A DNA stretch of 64,000 nt from Nocardia pseudobrasiliensis NBRC 108224 (GTDB lineage Bacteria; Actinomycetota; Actinomycetes; Mycobacteriales; Mycobacteriaceae). The stretch lies in NCBI RefSeq assembly GCF_001613105.1, contig NZ_BDBS01000023.1, positions 1-64,000 of the forward strand. The letters run 5' to 3'. This document shows positions 51,149-61,094 of this stretch, piece after piece. Every line of letters begins with the position of its first letter. Position 1 is the first letter of the stretch. A model generated the notes under the pieces. That model was given only the letters and a program-made list of their open reading frames with translations. It did not search any database and was not told the origin of the DNA. A program made the position numbers and the translations under genes.

Positions 51149-52042
51149 GTGACCTTCAATCCGAAGCTGTGGGAGCCCGTTCAGGGGTTCGAGGATCTGA
51201 CCGACATCACCTATCACCGGCATGTCGAGCAGGGGACCGTGCGTGTCGCGTTCGATCGGCCCGAGGTGCGCAATGCGTTCCGGCCGCACACCGTGGACGA
51301 GTTGTATCGCGCGCTCGATCACGCGCGGATGAGTGCGGATGTCGGGGCGGTACTGCTCACCGGTAACGGGCCCAGCCCCAAGGACGGGGTGTGGGCGTTC
51401 TGTTCGGGGGGCGATCAGCGTATTCGCGGGCGCAACGGTTATCAGTACGCCAGCGGCGAGACCGCCGACACCGTCGAGAAGGGGCGGGCGGGGCGGCTGC
51501 ACATCCTCGAGGTGCAGCGGTTGATCCGGTTCATGCCCAAGGTGGTCATCGCGCTGGTGAACGGCTGGGCGGCCGGTGGCGGGCACAGTCTGCACGTGGT
51601 GTGCGATCTCACGCTGGCCAGCCGCGAGCACGCCCGGTTCAAGCAGACCGATGCCGATGTGGGCAGTTTCGACGGCGGCTACGGCAGCGCGTATCTGGCG
51701 AAGATGGTGGGCCAGAAGTTCGCCCGCGAGATCTTCTTCCTCGGCCGCCCCTACACCGCCGAGCAGATGCACCAGATGGGCGCGGTGAACGCCGTGGTCG
51801 ACCACGACCGGCTCGAGGACGAGGCGCTGGAGTGGACCGCCGATATCCTGGCCAAATCACCGCAGGCCCAGCGCATGCTGAAGTACGCCTTCAACCTCAC
51901 CGACGACGGGCTGGTCGGCCAGCAGCTGTTCGCCGGGGAGGCCACGCGGCTGGCCTATATGACCGATGAGGCGATCGAGGGCCGGGACTCGTTCCTGGAG
52001 AAGCGAAAGCCGGACTGGTCGCCCTTCCCCTGGTACTTCTGA
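51149..52042 (+). CDS. menB: 1,4-dihydroxy-2-naphthoyl-CoA synthase MenB
   Basis: Crotonase-fold enzyme closing the naphthoquinone ring; 297 residues, GTG start at 51149. MenB features are FCSGGDQRIRGRNGYQYA (oxyanion-hole region), VNGWAAGGGHSLHVVCDLT, DVGSFDGGYGSAYLA with the catalytic-type Asp/Tyr, and the C-terminal KRKPDWSPFPWYF. The upstream leader holds a 7-bp-stem hairpin (51093-51115). It is followed, almost touching, by a VOC gene, then the phosphate transporter and menE, the order of Rv0548c-Rv0542c. Confidence 0.96.
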   Translation: MTFNPKLWEPVQGFEDLTDITYHRHVEQGTVRVAFDRPEVRNAFRPHTVDELYRALDHARMSADVGAVLLTGNGPSPKDGVWAFCSGGDQRIRGRNGYQYASGETADTVEKGRAGRLHILEVQRLIRFMPKVVIALVNGWAAGGGHSLHVVCDLTLASREHARFKQTDADVGSFDGGYGSAYLAKMVGQKFAREIFFLGRPYTAEQMHQMGAVNAVVDHDRLEDEALEWTADILAKSPQAQRMLKYAFNLTDDGLVGQQLFAGEATRLAYMTDEAIEGRDSFLEKRKPDWSPFPWYF

Positions 52043-52046
52043 GTGC

Positions 52047-52445
52047 GTGGAGATTCTCAGCAGTCGGGTCATTCTGCGACCGGCGAACTATGAGCGAACT
52101 CTGGAGTTCTACCGCGACGGACTGGGTTTGGCGATCGCCCGGGAGTATCCGGGCGGCACGGTGTTCTATGCCGGGCAGTCGCTGATCGAGGTCGCCGCGC
52201 ACGGCCGCCGCCCGGACGCGCCCGCCGATTTCGCGGGCGCGGTGTGGCTGCAGGTACGTGACGTGCACGACACCGCCGCCGAACTCGCCCTGCGCGGAAT
52301 CGCCATCGATCGCACCCCGGTTCGCGAGCCGTGGGGACTGGTCGAGATGTGGCTGCGCGACCCCGACGGCACGCCGATCGTGCTGGTAGAGGTTCCGGCC
52401 GACCATCCGCTGCGCCGCGATACCCGACCGCCCCGCGACGGCTGA
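52047..52445 (+). CDS. VOC family protein
   Basis: A 132-residue vicinal-oxygen-chelate protein starting at GTG 52047, four bases after the menB stop. ILSSRVILRPANYERTLEFYRDGLGL and WLRDPDGTPIVLVEV are the two module ends. It corresponds in order to Rv0546c. Substrate unknown; translation is probably coupled to menB. Confidence 0.85.
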   Translation: MEILSSRVILRPANYERTLEFYRDGLGLAIAREYPGGTVFYAGQSLIEVAAHGRRPDAPADFAGAVWLQVRDVHDTAAELALRGIAIDRTPVREPWGLVEMWLRDPDGTPIVLVEVPADHPLRRDTRPPRDG

Positions 52446-52550
52446 GCCAGCGAACCGGCAGCATCGCCGACTCGCAATATCATCCCGACATACGGGACTC
52501 AACGGCCACCTGGCAATGTCGTTAACGGATCCATAACGCACACTGGAGAC

Positions 52551-53756
52551 GTGACCGCCGAACTATTGGTTCTGCTCATCGTTGTCGTCACCGCACTCGT
52601 CTTCGACTTCACCAACGGCTTCCACGACACGGCCAACGCGATGGCCACCTCCATCGCCACCGGCGCCCTGAGCCCCCGGGCCGCGGTCGTGCTGTCGGGT
52701 GCGCTGAATCTGATCGGCGCGTTCCTCAGCGTGGAGGTCGCGGCCACCGTCGCCGAGGGCATCGTCCGCCTGGACGAGGTCAGCGGGCCGGATCTGCTCG
52801 AGATCGTCTTCGCCGGACTGGTCGGCGGCATTCTGTGGAATCTGCTGACCTGGCTGTTCGGCTTGCCGTCGAGTTCCTCGCACGCGCTGTTCGGCGGGCT
52901 CATCGGCGCGACCATCGCCGCCCTGGGCTGGAGCGGGGTGATCTGGTCGGCGGGACAGAAGGGCGTGTTGACCAAGATCATCGTGCCCGCGCTGCTGGCG
53001 CCGGTGGTGGCCGCGCTGGTCGCCTCGGTCGGCACCTGGTTGGTCTATCGGCTCACCCGCGGCAGTGAGCAGCGCGTGGTCGATCGCGGCTTCCGCTGGG
53101 GTCAGATCGGTTCGGCCTCGCTGGTCTCGCTCGCGCACGGCACCAACGACGCCCAGAAGACCATGGGAATCATCTTCCTGGCCCTGATCGCCTACGGTTC
53201 GCGGCAGCCGACCGATCCGCTGCCGCTGTGGGTCATCGTGGCCTGTGCGATCGCGATCGCCGCCGGCACCTCGCTGGGCGGCTGGCGGATCATCCGCACG
53301 CTGGGCAAGGGCCTGGTCGACATCACCCCGCCGCAGGGCCTGGCCGCCGAATCGACCAGTGCCGCGATCATTCTCACCTCGGCGCATTTCGGTCTGCCGC
53401 TGTCGACCACCCAGACCGTGACCGGCGCGATCCTCGGCACCGGACTCGGGCGGCCCGGCGCGGAGGTGCGCTGGACCGTGCTCGGGCGGATGGTCGTGGC
53501 GTGGGTGCTCACGCTGCCGCTGGCCGGTCTGGTCGGCGCGATCTGCTGGGCGCTGGCCCACGGCATCGGCGGATTCCCGGGCGTGCTGGTGGTATTCGCG
53601 CTGCTGATCGTGCTGTCGGGCCTGATGTATCTGCGTTCGCGGCGCACCCCGGTGCACGCCGCCAATGTCAACGCCGAGTGGACCGAACCGTCGGACGCCG
53701 CGGCCGGCACCACGGCCGCGGTGCTGCCGGAAACCGAATCGGCGGGGAGGGCCTGA
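52551..53756 (+). CDS. pitA: Low-affinity inorganic phosphate transporter PitA
   Basis: Membrane phosphate:proton symporter of the Pit family, 401 residues with about ten membrane helices. The family signatures are FDFTNGFHDTANAMATSIATGALSP near the N-terminus, and LAHGTNDAQKTMGII (about 190-205) in the second repeat. GTG start at 52551. The C-terminal 40 residues are hydrophilic. Its stop overlaps the next ATG (TGATG). Confidence 0.94.
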   Translation: MTAELLVLLIVVVTALVFDFTNGFHDTANAMATSIATGALSPRAAVVLSGALNLIGAFLSVEVAATVAEGIVRLDEVSGPDLLEIVFAGLVGGILWNLLTWLFGLPSSSSHALFGGLIGATIAALGWSGVIWSAGQKGVLTKIIVPALLAPVVAALVASVGTWLVYRLTRGSEQRVVDRGFRWGQIGSASLVSLAHGTNDAQKTMGIIFLALIAYGSRQPTDPLPLWVIVACAIAIAAGTSLGGWRIIRTLGKGLVDITPPQGLAAESTSAAIILTSAHFGLPLSTTQTVTGAILGTGLGRPGAEVRWTVLGRMVVAWVLTLPLAGLVGAICWALAHGIGGFPGVLVVFALLIVLSGLMYLRSRRTPVHAANVNAEWTEPSDAAAGTTAAVLPETESAGRA

Positions 53757-54031
53757 TGCAGACGCTCGTCACGGATCTGAAGGAACTGCTGCGGGTCACC
53801 CTGGCGGCGCTGCTGTTCGGGGCCGGGCTGCCCGCGATCTTCGCGCTGGGCGTGCGCTTCCAGTCCCGCAGCGAGCAGCTCGCCGACGGTACGGTCGTAC
53901 GCCGTCGCTCGGCCGCCGCCCTCGCCGTAGCCTGCTATGCGGTGGTGCTGGCCGCCGTGATCGCGGGAGTGCTGTTCGTCGCCAAGGCCTTTCTGGCGAG
54001 CCGGCTCGGCATCCATCTGTTCGGACAGTGA
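53756..54031 (+). CDS. Small membrane protein, translationally coupled to pitA
   Basis: A 91-residue protein with two membrane helices (about 13-31 and 52-80). The ATG at 53756 shares bases with the pitA stop. It corresponds in order to Rv0544c. The coupling suggests a partner of PitA, but no function is known. Confidence 0.8.
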   Translation: MQTLVTDLKELLRVTLAALLFGAGLPAIFALGVRFQSRSEQLADGTVVRRRSAAALAVACYAVVLAAVIAGVLFVAKAFLASRLGIHLFGQ

Positions 54032-54049
54032 CCGCCGAAAGGATTACCC

Positions 54050-54400
54050 GTGACCGACGATCGTGATCGACCCCAGCGCGACGACAGCTCCGAGGCGTCG
54101 CAGTCGGTGCTGGCCAAGGTGCTCGGCTGGTTGAAAGCGGGTTATCCACAGGGCATTCCACGCTCGGACTATGTGGCGCTGCTGGCGGTGCTGCATCGCC
54201 GCCTCACCGACTACGAGGTGCGGATCATCGTCGAGGAATTGGTCAGCGAGCGCGACGGCGACGACGAGATCGCCCGGCACGAGATCGCCGACGCCATCTC
54301 CCGAGTTGCCAAGGAACAGCCCGGCGAGGACGATATCGCTCGGGTGGCCTCCCGGCTCGCAGCCGGTGGATGGCCGCTGGCGACACCGACGTCCGATTGA
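54050..54400 (+). CDS. DUF3349 domain protein
   Basis: A 116-residue protein (GTG start at 54050). VLGWLKAGYPQGIPRSDYVALLAVLHRRLTDYEV is the core of the DUF3349 fold, and the order matches Rv0543c. It is acidic at both ends. Function unknown. Confidence 0.88.
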   Translation: MTDDRDRPQRDDSSEASQSVLAKVLGWLKAGYPQGIPRSDYVALLAVLHRRLTDYEVRIIVEELVSERDGDDEIARHEIADAISRVAKEQPGEDDIARVASRLAAGGWPLATPTSD

Positions 54401-54475
54401 TCCCGATCCCCCGACCGACGAAGGGAGACGGACCCGTGCGCGGGTCGCCGACCTCGACATGACACGATCGCGAAC

Positions 54476-55636
54476 GTGAGCAGTACCCTGCGGACCCTTC
54501 CCATGCCCACCGGTGCCGCGGTGGGCGACGTTCTGCCGCACCTCCGGGAAGCGTTGGACGGCAACGGTCCGGCCTGGCTGCCGATCCCGACCGGTGACCG
54601 TCGAGAATCACACCGGCTGTCGAGCGCGCTGCGCCCGGGCGAGCCGATCGAGGACGAGGTGGCCCTGGTGGTCACCACCTCCGGGACGACCGGAATCCCC
54701 AAGGGCGCGATGCTCACCCACGACGCGCTGCGGGCCAGCGGCGAGGCCACCCACGAGCGGCTGGGCGGACCCGGCCAGTGGTTGCTGGCGCTGCCCACGC
54801 ATCACATCGCCGGAATCCAGGTGCTGCTGCGCAGCATTCTCGCCGGAACCGAACCGGCGGTCCTCGATGTCTCCGACGGATTTCTGCCCAGCGGACTGGC
54901 CTCGGCTGTGGCCGGAATGACCGGTCCGCGCCGCTACACCTCGCTGGTGCCCACGCAGTTGATCAAGACACTCGACGAGCCCGCCGGGGTGGCGGCCCTG
55001 GCCGCCCTGGACGCGGTGCTGGTCGGCGGCGCCGCCACGCCCGCCCCCGTACTCGAGCGGGCGCGCTTGGCCGGAGTCAATGTGGTTCGCACCTACGGTA
55101 TGAGCGAGACCTGCGGCGGCTGCGTCTACGACGGTATTCCGCTCGCGGGCGGCGAGGTCCGGATCGAGGACGGCCGGGTGCTACTCGGCGGCGCGATGCT
55201 CGCCAAGGGCTATCGCGGCCTGCCCGACCATCCCGCCTTCGCCGAACCCGGCTGGTTCCGCACCGACGACGCGGGAATCCTCGAGGACGGCCGATTACGC
55301 ATCACGGGTCGCCTGGACGAGGCCATCATGACCGGTGGCCTGCTGGTGATCCCGCAGGTGGTCGAGGCCGTCCTGGCCACCCACCCCTCCGTCAGCGAGG
55401 TGGTCGTCCTCGGCCTGCCCGACGATCGCCTGGGCCAGCGCGTGGCCGTAGCCGTGGTGCCCACTCCCGGCACGGTCCCCACCCTGGACGAACTTCGCGA
55501 CCATGTGAACGCCGAACTCGACGCCATCGCCGCCCCACGCGAATTGGCCATCATCGATGAGATCCCGATGCGAGGTCCGGGCAAGCCGGACCGGATCAGG
55601 CTGCGCGATCTGCTGATCTCCGAATCGGCGCGCTGA
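54476..55636 (+). CDS. menE: o-succinylbenzoate-CoA ligase MenE
   Basis: Adenylating CoA ligase of the menaquinone pathway, 386 residues with GTG start at 54476. It has the P-loop VVTTSGTTGIPKGAMLTHDAL (about 64-84), TYGMSETCGGCVYDG (A5) and GWFRTDDAG with GRLDEAIMTGG (A7/A8), and a C-terminal Lys (GPGKPDRIRLRDLL). It is short compared with typical 450-500-residue ligases because the N-terminal domain is reduced, as in the mycobacterial form. Confidence 0.94.
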   Translation: MSSTLRTLPMPTGAAVGDVLPHLREALDGNGPAWLPIPTGDRRESHRLSSALRPGEPIEDEVALVVTTSGTTGIPKGAMLTHDALRASGEATHERLGGPGQWLLALPTHHIAGIQVLLRSILAGTEPAVLDVSDGFLPSGLASAVAGMTGPRRYTSLVPTQLIKTLDEPAGVAALAALDAVLVGGAATPAPVLERARLAGVNVVRTYGMSETCGGCVYDGIPLAGGEVRIEDGRVLLGGAMLAKGYRGLPDHPAFAEPGWFRTDDAGILEDGRLRITGRLDEAIMTGGLLVIPQVVEAVLATHPSVSEVVVLGLPDDRLGQRVAVAVVPTPGTVPTLDELRDHVNAELDAIAAPRELAIIDEIPMRGPGKPDRIRLRDLLISESAR

Positions 55637-55736
55637 CCCTGGTTATAGAGGTAACCGCTCGTGTGCAAGACGGCTTGGGGGGTGGGCGCAATGTTCGTGC
55701 AAGGGTGGTGCAAGACCTGCTCGGCACAGTAGGAGC

Positions 55737-56747
55737 ATGACTTCTTACGCACCTGCTGATGCTCTCGCTATCGAGGCGGACGGGCTGGTCAAAGTCTTCG
55801 GGGAGCAGCGAGCGGTCGATGGCGTGAGCCTGACGGTGCCGCAGGGCGCTGTCTACGGCGTGCTCGGACCCAACGGAGCCGGGAAGACCACCACCATTCG
55901 CATGCTCGCCACACTGCTGCGCCCGGACGGCGGCAGTGCCCGCATCTTCGGGCACGACGTGGTGAGCGAGCCCACGGCGGTCCGGCAGCTGATCGGGGTC
56001 ACGGGGCAGTACGCCTCCGTGGACGAGAAGCTGTCGGCCACCGAGAATCTGATCATCTTCTCCCGCCTGCTCGGGCTGAGCCGGGCCGACGCGCGTCGGC
56101 GGGCCAATGATCTGCTCGAGGAGTTCGGGCTGACCGAGGCCGCGAACAAGGCCCTGGAGAACTTCTCCGGCGGTATGCGACGCCGACTCGATCTGGCCGC
56201 CAGCCTGATCGCGACCCCGCCGCTGCTGTTCCTCGACGAGCCGACCACCGGGCTGGATCCGCGCACGCGGGCCCAGATGTGGGAGACCATCCGGCGACTG
56301 GTCCGCGAGGGCGCGACCGTGCTGCTCACCACGCAGTACCTGGACGAGGCCGACCAGCTGGCCGACCGGATCGCGGTGATCGACCGCGGCAGGGTCATCG
56401 CCGACGGCACCTCCGACCAGCTCAAGGCGTCGGTGGGAATGTCCGCGCTCCAGATCACGCTGGCCGATCCGGGCCGAATCGAACAGGCCCGCACAATCAT
56501 CGGCGAATTCCTCTCCCGGGCGAGCGGGAAGTTCGTCGAGGCGACCATCACCCCCGAGGCCGGGCGGATCACCGCCCCGCTCGACGATCCCGGCGTGACC
56601 GCGGATCTCCTGATCCGACTGCGCGACAACGATATTCGCGTCGACGAGATCACCGTCAGCAAACCCAGCCTGGACGAGGTGTTCTTCGCTCTCACCGGGC
56701 ACGGCGCCGAAGATCAGAACGACGACACCGAAACGAGTGCAGCATGA
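55737..56747 (+). CDS. ABC transporter ATP-binding protein, DrrA-like
   Basis: ATPase of a two-gene drug or lipid exporter, 336 residues. Walker A is VLGPNGAGKTTT, signature FSGGMRRRLDLA, Walker B LLFLDEPTTGLDP, and the DrrA-type C-terminal extension ends with PSLDEVFFALTGH. ATG at 55737. Its stop overlaps the permease start. Substrate unknown. Confidence 0.92.
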   Translation: MTSYAPADALAIEADGLVKVFGEQRAVDGVSLTVPQGAVYGVLGPNGAGKTTTIRMLATLLRPDGGSARIFGHDVVSEPTAVRQLIGVTGQYASVDEKLSATENLIIFSRLLGLSRADARRRANDLLEEFGLTEAANKALENFSGGMRRRLDLAASLIATPPLLFLDEPTTGLDPRTRAQMWETIRRLVREGATVLLTTQYLDEADQLADRIAVIDRGRVIADGTSDQLKASVGMSALQITLADPGRIEQARTIIGEFLSRASGKFVEATITPEAGRITAPLDDPGVTADLLIRLRDNDIRVDEITVSKPSLDEVFFALTGHGAEDQNDDTETSAA

Positions 56748-57583
56748 CCACCACCATCACCGCGCCCACCTCGGGACGCCACGCGGTCAGAGCCGCGATT
56801 CCCGAGGTAAGCAACCACATCAGCCTGCGGCAGACCCTCGCCAACTCGCTGACCATGGCCTACCGCGGCATCCTCAAGATCAAGCACAATCCGGAACAGC
56901 TGTTCGACGTCACCGTGCAGCCGATCCTGTTCACCGCCCTGTTCGCCTACATCTTCGGCGGCGCCATCGGCGGCAATGTGCACGATTATCTGCCCGTCCT
57001 GATTCCGGGCATCCTGGTGCAGACCGTCGTGCTGACCTCGGTCGTCACCGGCACGCAGCTGCGCGAGGATATGGACAAGGGCGTCTTCGACCGCTTCAAA
57101 TCCCTTCCCATCGCCCGGGTTTCGGCCCTGGCGGGTGCGCTGATCGCGGATATGGTCCGCTACGGCATCGCCACGACCCTGACCATCGGCATGGGGCTGA
57201 TCCTGGGCTACCGCCCCGCGGGTGGCGTCGCGGGCGTCGTGGTCGCGGGTCTGGTGGTGGTGTTCTGCTCGTTCGCGATCAGCTGGATCTGGGCGCTGGT
57301 CGGCGTCACCGGTAAGAGCGCCGCCGCGGTGCAGGGCATCTCGATGATGATCATGTTCCCACTGACCTTCATGTCCGGTGCATTCGCCCTGGTGAGCACG
57401 ATGCCAGGCTGGATGCAGGGCCTGAACAAGGTCAATCCGATCTACTACATGGTCAATTCGTGCCGCGAGCTGATGAACGGCAATGTCTACAGCAGCAATC
57501 TGGCCTGGTGCCTGATCGGCTCGGTCGTGGTGATCGCGATCTTCGGCCCGCTGGCGATCCGGGCGTACATGCGCCGGGCATGA
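56744..57583 (+). CDS. ABC transporter permease, DrrB-like
   Basis: A 279-residue ABC-2 permease with six membrane helices and the family segment HNPEQLFDVTVQPILFTALFAYIFGGA, then FDRFKSLPIARVSALAGAL. Partner of the preceding ATPase through ATGA coupling. In mycobacteria DrrAB exports phthiocerol lipids and drugs; here it is 24 kb from the thiopeptide genes, so a role in thiopeptide export is only a possibility. Confidence 0.92.
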   Translation: MTTTITAPTSGRHAVRAAIPEVSNHISLRQTLANSLTMAYRGILKIKHNPEQLFDVTVQPILFTALFAYIFGGAIGGNVHDYLPVLIPGILVQTVVLTSVVTGTQLREDMDKGVFDRFKSLPIARVSALAGALIADMVRYGIATTLTIGMGLILGYRPAGGVAGVVVAGLVVVFCSFAISWIWALVGVTGKSAAAVQGISMMIMFPLTFMSGAFALVSTMPGWMQGLNKVNPIYYMVNSCRELMNGNVYSSNLAWCLIGSVVVIAIFGPLAIRAYMRRA

Positions 57584-57594
57584 CCGCGGTACCG

Positions 57595-57634
57595 ACTATG
57601 TCCGCCAACCAGGAAACCGGTTGGCGGACATAGT
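57595..57634. terminator. Bidirectional hairpin between drrB-like and AfsR-like genes
   Basis: ACTATGTCCGCCAACC and GGTTGGCGGACATAGT are perfect 16-bp arms around an 8-base loop. The hairpin begins 12 bp after the permease stop, and its far arm reaches the last base of the convergent regulator. It can serve both genes; there is no U tract. Confidence 0.75.
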
Positions 57635-60600
57635 CATCGGTCCAGCCTGCCGCTGATTTCGGCCAGCAGCACCATGATTCGCTTGGCTATCGAGCGCCGA
57701 CCGGTCCGGGCGGCCCGCCGCCGTGCGGCCTCGACCACCGGGCCGGTCAGGACCGCGCTGTGCAACGTCACGTGCCGATCCAGCCGCATCGTCGGAGCAT
57801 CCTGCCGGGCAAGGACTTTCGTGGCGAGTATCAGCAGCTCTCGTGCACAGTCCGGATGCCGGTCCACCGACAGCAGATACGAGCCGACCGCGCAGGCGAC
57901 CGAACCGATCTGCGGCAGATCCATGTACTGCGCCAGCCGCTCCAGCGTGGCGTCGATGATCTGCTGCGCCAGGACCGGTACATCGTCGGTCCGCCCGTAC
58001 AGCACATGGGCGTCGAGCACCTCGGCGGCGCGGATGATATCGCCGGGCCCCGGACCCGTGATCTGCAGCGGCCAGCCGTAGAGCTCCAGCGACGTCCGCA
58101 AACGCCGCAGACCACCCGCCACGTCCCCCTCCGCGAGAGCGAGTTCACCCCACCCGGCGCGTACCGCCGCGAGCCGATGATTGGGCCTGGCCACCGGATC
58201 GTCGGGACCGCGAGCGCCGTCGACGAATCCGGCCGCGAGCTCGAGTTCCCGCCGGGCCTGGGCCAGATCGCCGATCCCGATCAGCGACATCGCCAGGGCG
58301 CTGCGAATTTCGACGCTCTCGTCGTAGGACCGCAGGACGAGCAGCCCATCCACCGCCCGGCGGTAATACCCCGTCGCCTCGCGATATCCGCCGGTCTGGG
58401 CCGTCAGCTGGCCCAGATGCTGGCACAGCATGGCCTCGCCCCACACATCGTCCGGATCGCATTCGTCCAGCGCCCGCAACGAGTCCCGCATCGACCCGAT
58501 GACATCGCTCGAGTTCTCGGCCATATTCGCGCGGAACAGCAACGCCGACCATCGGGTCGCCCGGTCCCCCGACCGGGTGCCGTCGGCGAGCTTGCGCCAC
58601 AGCGCAATCGGCGTCGGTTCGACACACAGCACCCCGCCGATGAAGCGCGCCTGCTCCGACAACGCCGCATCCGAACGCAGCAGACGCCGCATCCGCATTC
58701 GCAGTACGGCGAATTCACGCAGCCGGAGGTCCGCCAGGACCACCTGCGAGGCCGCCAGCACATGCGCGTAGGTCTGCAGATCGGCGGCCAGCTGATCCGG
58801 CACGGTCTCCGGCGGGGGGATCCGCAGTACGCGCTGGGCCCAGCTTTCCAGCTCCATATGAGCGCCACGCATCATCCAGAACATGCCGAGCGTCGGAAAA
58901 ACGAGATAAACCGTTGCAGCGTCGTGTATTTCGATCGCGTACCGCAGCACAGCCGCCAGATTGTCCTGCTCGTCACCGAGTGCGAGCACGGCCCGCACCT
59001 GCAGACCCGCCTCGTACAGATCGCCGAGCTCGATCACGAAATGCCGGGCCCAGTCGATCATTCGACGCATCAACGCATCGGTCTCGTCCCGGGCGACCAA
59101 CTGCTCCTCGCCGAATTCCCTTACGGTCTCCAGCATTCGATACCGGGTACCGGCGTCGTCGTCCTCGATGACCGACAGCAGCGACTGGCTCACCAGACCA
59201 TCGACGGCCGCGGACACATCCGGCACGTCAGCACCGCCCGCGACGAGTTCCGCTGCGGTAAGGGTGAATCCGGCCGGGAATCGGCACAGTCTGCGCAGCG
59301 CGATCTGCTGCGGCTCGTCGAGCAGATTCCAGCTCCACTCGATCACCGCGTGCAGGGTGCGATGCCGCTCGGGGGAACTGCGATCGCCGCTGCGCAGCAA
59401 TGCGAATCGGTGTTCGAGCCGGGCCTCGATATCCTCCACGCTCATGGTCCGCACCCGGGCCGCGGCCAATTCGATGGCCAGGGGCAGCCCGTCGAGGGTG
59501 GTGCACAGTCGCGCGACGGTCTCCGGATTCAACCGGACCGAGGGCCGCACCGCGCGCGCCCGCGCGGCGAACAGCTCGGTCGCCGGTGATCCGTGCGCGT
59601 CGACAGCCAAGGGCGGCAACGGATATACCGCCTCGGCGGTGATCGCCAGGGGCGCCCGGCTGGTGGTCAGGACGCTGAGTTGCTCACAGGCGCCGACCAG
59701 ATCCGCGACCACCTCGGCCGCGGCATCGATCAGATGTTCGCAGTTGTCGAGGATCAGCAGCATCGGCCGCGCCGACAGCGCATCGCGCAGCCGCCGTCGC
59801 CCGTCGAGCATATTGCCCGCACGCAAAGCCGTTGTGTCCCGGTTGATTTCGCTCATGCCGAGGGTCGCGCTGATCGCGCCCTCGATCTCCGCCCTGGCCT
59901 GCGTCGGATCGGCCCGCACCGAGGCCAGCTCCACCAGCACCACCGGCAACTCCCGCGCCACGCGCGCACCGAGTTCATTGGCGACTCGCGTCTTACCGGT
60001 GCCGCCGGGGCCGAGCACGGTGGTCACGCGGCTGACGCGCACCGAATGTTCCAGCGCGGCCAGATCATCGTCACGCCCCAGCAGCGGATTCGGCGCCGCG
60101 CGCAGCCCGATGGCCGCCGCGCCGACCGGTTCCGGATGCGGCTGTTCGGTGGCGTGCTGGGCCGAGGCCACCCGCTGACCGGGCGAGGGCGCCCGCGTCG
60201 GCGCGATCGGATCACCGCGCAGGATGGCGGTATTCAGCGCCACCAGCGCCGGTCCCGGATCGGTGCCGAGCTCACCGGCCAGCCGCGCCCGCAGCCCCGC
60301 GAAGACCTCCAGGGCCTCGTTGTTGCGCCCGTCGGCCGCCAACAGCCGCATGAGCGTGGCGTGCGCGGGCTCGTCCAGCGGTTCGGCGGCCGCGATGCCC
60401 CGCGCGATGGCCACCGCACCGGCCGAATCGCCCGCGGCCTCGCGCGAGGCCAGTTCCAATTCGTCCAGGGCGCGCCAGCGGGTGGCGGCCAGATCCGCCA
60501 ATTCCTCGGCGATCGGGCCCGCCGGTAGATCCGCGGCGGGTTCGCCTCGCCACAGCGCGCGGGCGCGGGCCACCAATTGCAGGCACGCGGAATCATTTCC

Positions 60601-61005
60601 GGCCGCATGCACCTCGCGGGCCTGCCGTTCCAATCGGCGCGCCAGGGTCAGATCGACCTCGTCCGCACCCAGCGCGAGCCGATATCCGGCCGGTCCGATC
60701 TCCAGCGTCCCGTCCGGCAGCGCCGAGCGCAGCCGCGACACCTGGGTGTGCAGCGCGTTCATCGGGGCACGCGGCGGCTGCTCGCCCCATACGTCGTCGA
60801 TGAGCGATTGCGCGCTGCGACTGCGGCCCGGATGGGCGGCCAGCGCGGCCACCAGCAGCCGGGCGCGCGCGCCGGGCAGTGGTGCGAGCTCCCCGTCGCG
60901 GCGCACGGCCACCTCGCCCAGCAGTCCGACCAGTACGGATTCGCCGGACTCCGCCCGTGCGGCTGTGGTAGCGGCGCTGGGGGAACCGCTGTGATCTCCA
61001 GACAT
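57634..61005 (-). CDS. AfsR/SARP-type regulator with BTAD, NB-ARC and TPR-like domains
   Basis: A 1123-residue transcriptional activator from ATG 61005 (MSGDHSGSPS). The N-terminal OmpR-like winged helix (about 25-95, with LVAALAAHPGRSRSAQSLIDDVWG) and BTAD (about 105-250, with DEPAHATLMRLLAADGRNNEALEVFAGL) define SARP proteins. A STAND ATPase follows with Walker A TTVLGPGGTGKTRVANEL and LLILDNCEHLID as Walker B, then TPR-like helices to the end. Such proteins activate secondary-metabolite or developmental genes. It is not adjacent to the thiopeptide cluster; the target is unknown. Confidence 0.9.
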   Translation of the reverse strand: MSGDHSGSPSAATTAARAESGESVLVGLLGEVAVRRDGELAPLPGARARLLVAALAAHPGRSRSAQSLIDDVWGEQPPRAPMNALHTQVSRLRSALPDGTLEIGPAGYRLALGADEVDLTLARRLERQAREVHAAGNDSACLQLVARARALWRGEPAADLPAGPIAEELADLAATRWRALDELELASREAAGDSAGAVAIARGIAAAEPLDEPAHATLMRLLAADGRNNEALEVFAGLRARLAGELGTDPGPALVALNTAILRGDPIAPTRAPSPGQRVASAQHATEQPHPEPVGAAAIGLRAAPNPLLGRDDDLAALEHSVRVSRVTTVLGPGGTGKTRVANELGARVARELPVVLVELASVRADPTQARAEIEGAISATLGMSEINRDTTALRAGNMLDGRRRLRDALSARPMLLILDNCEHLIDAAAEVVADLVGACEQLSVLTTSRAPLAITAEAVYPLPPLAVDAHGSPATELFAARARAVRPSVRLNPETVARLCTTLDGLPLAIELAAARVRTMSVEDIEARLEHRFALLRSGDRSSPERHRTLHAVIEWSWNLLDEPQQIALRRLCRFPAGFTLTAAELVAGGADVPDVSAAVDGLVSQSLLSVIEDDDAGTRYRMLETVREFGEEQLVARDETDALMRRMIDWARHFVIELGDLYEAGLQVRAVLALGDEQDNLAAVLRYAIEIHDAATVYLVFPTLGMFWMMRGAHMELESWAQRVLRIPPPETVPDQLAADLQTYAHVLAASQVVLADLRLREFAVLRMRMRRLLRSDAALSEQARFIGGVLCVEPTPIALWRKLADGTRSGDRATRWSALLFRANMAENSSDVIGSMRDSLRALDECDPDDVWGEAMLCQHLGQLTAQTGGYREATGYYRRAVDGLLVLRSYDESVEIRSALAMSLIGIGDLAQARRELELAAGFVDGARGPDDPVARPNHRLAAVRAGWGELALAEGDVAGGLRRLRTSLELYGWPLQITGPGPGDIIRAAEVLDAHVLYGRTDDVPVLAQQIIDATLERLAQYMDLPQIGSVACAVGSYLLSVDRHPDCARELLILATKVLARQDAPTMRLDRHVTLHSAVLTGPVVEAARRRAARTGRRSIAKRIMVLLAEISGRLDR

Positions 61006-61094
61006 GCTGTTGCAATCGTATGCGAGTCGTCCAACCAATTGCGGGTGCGCGTCGCATCCCGTCGACCTCACCATTGTTCGCCTACGCTCCCGCT

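Noticed and set aside
55737..57583. Assigning the DrrAB-like transporter as the thiopeptide exporter
   Set aside because: It is about 23 kb away, in the menaquinone region, with no shared regulatory repeat; kept only as a possibility.
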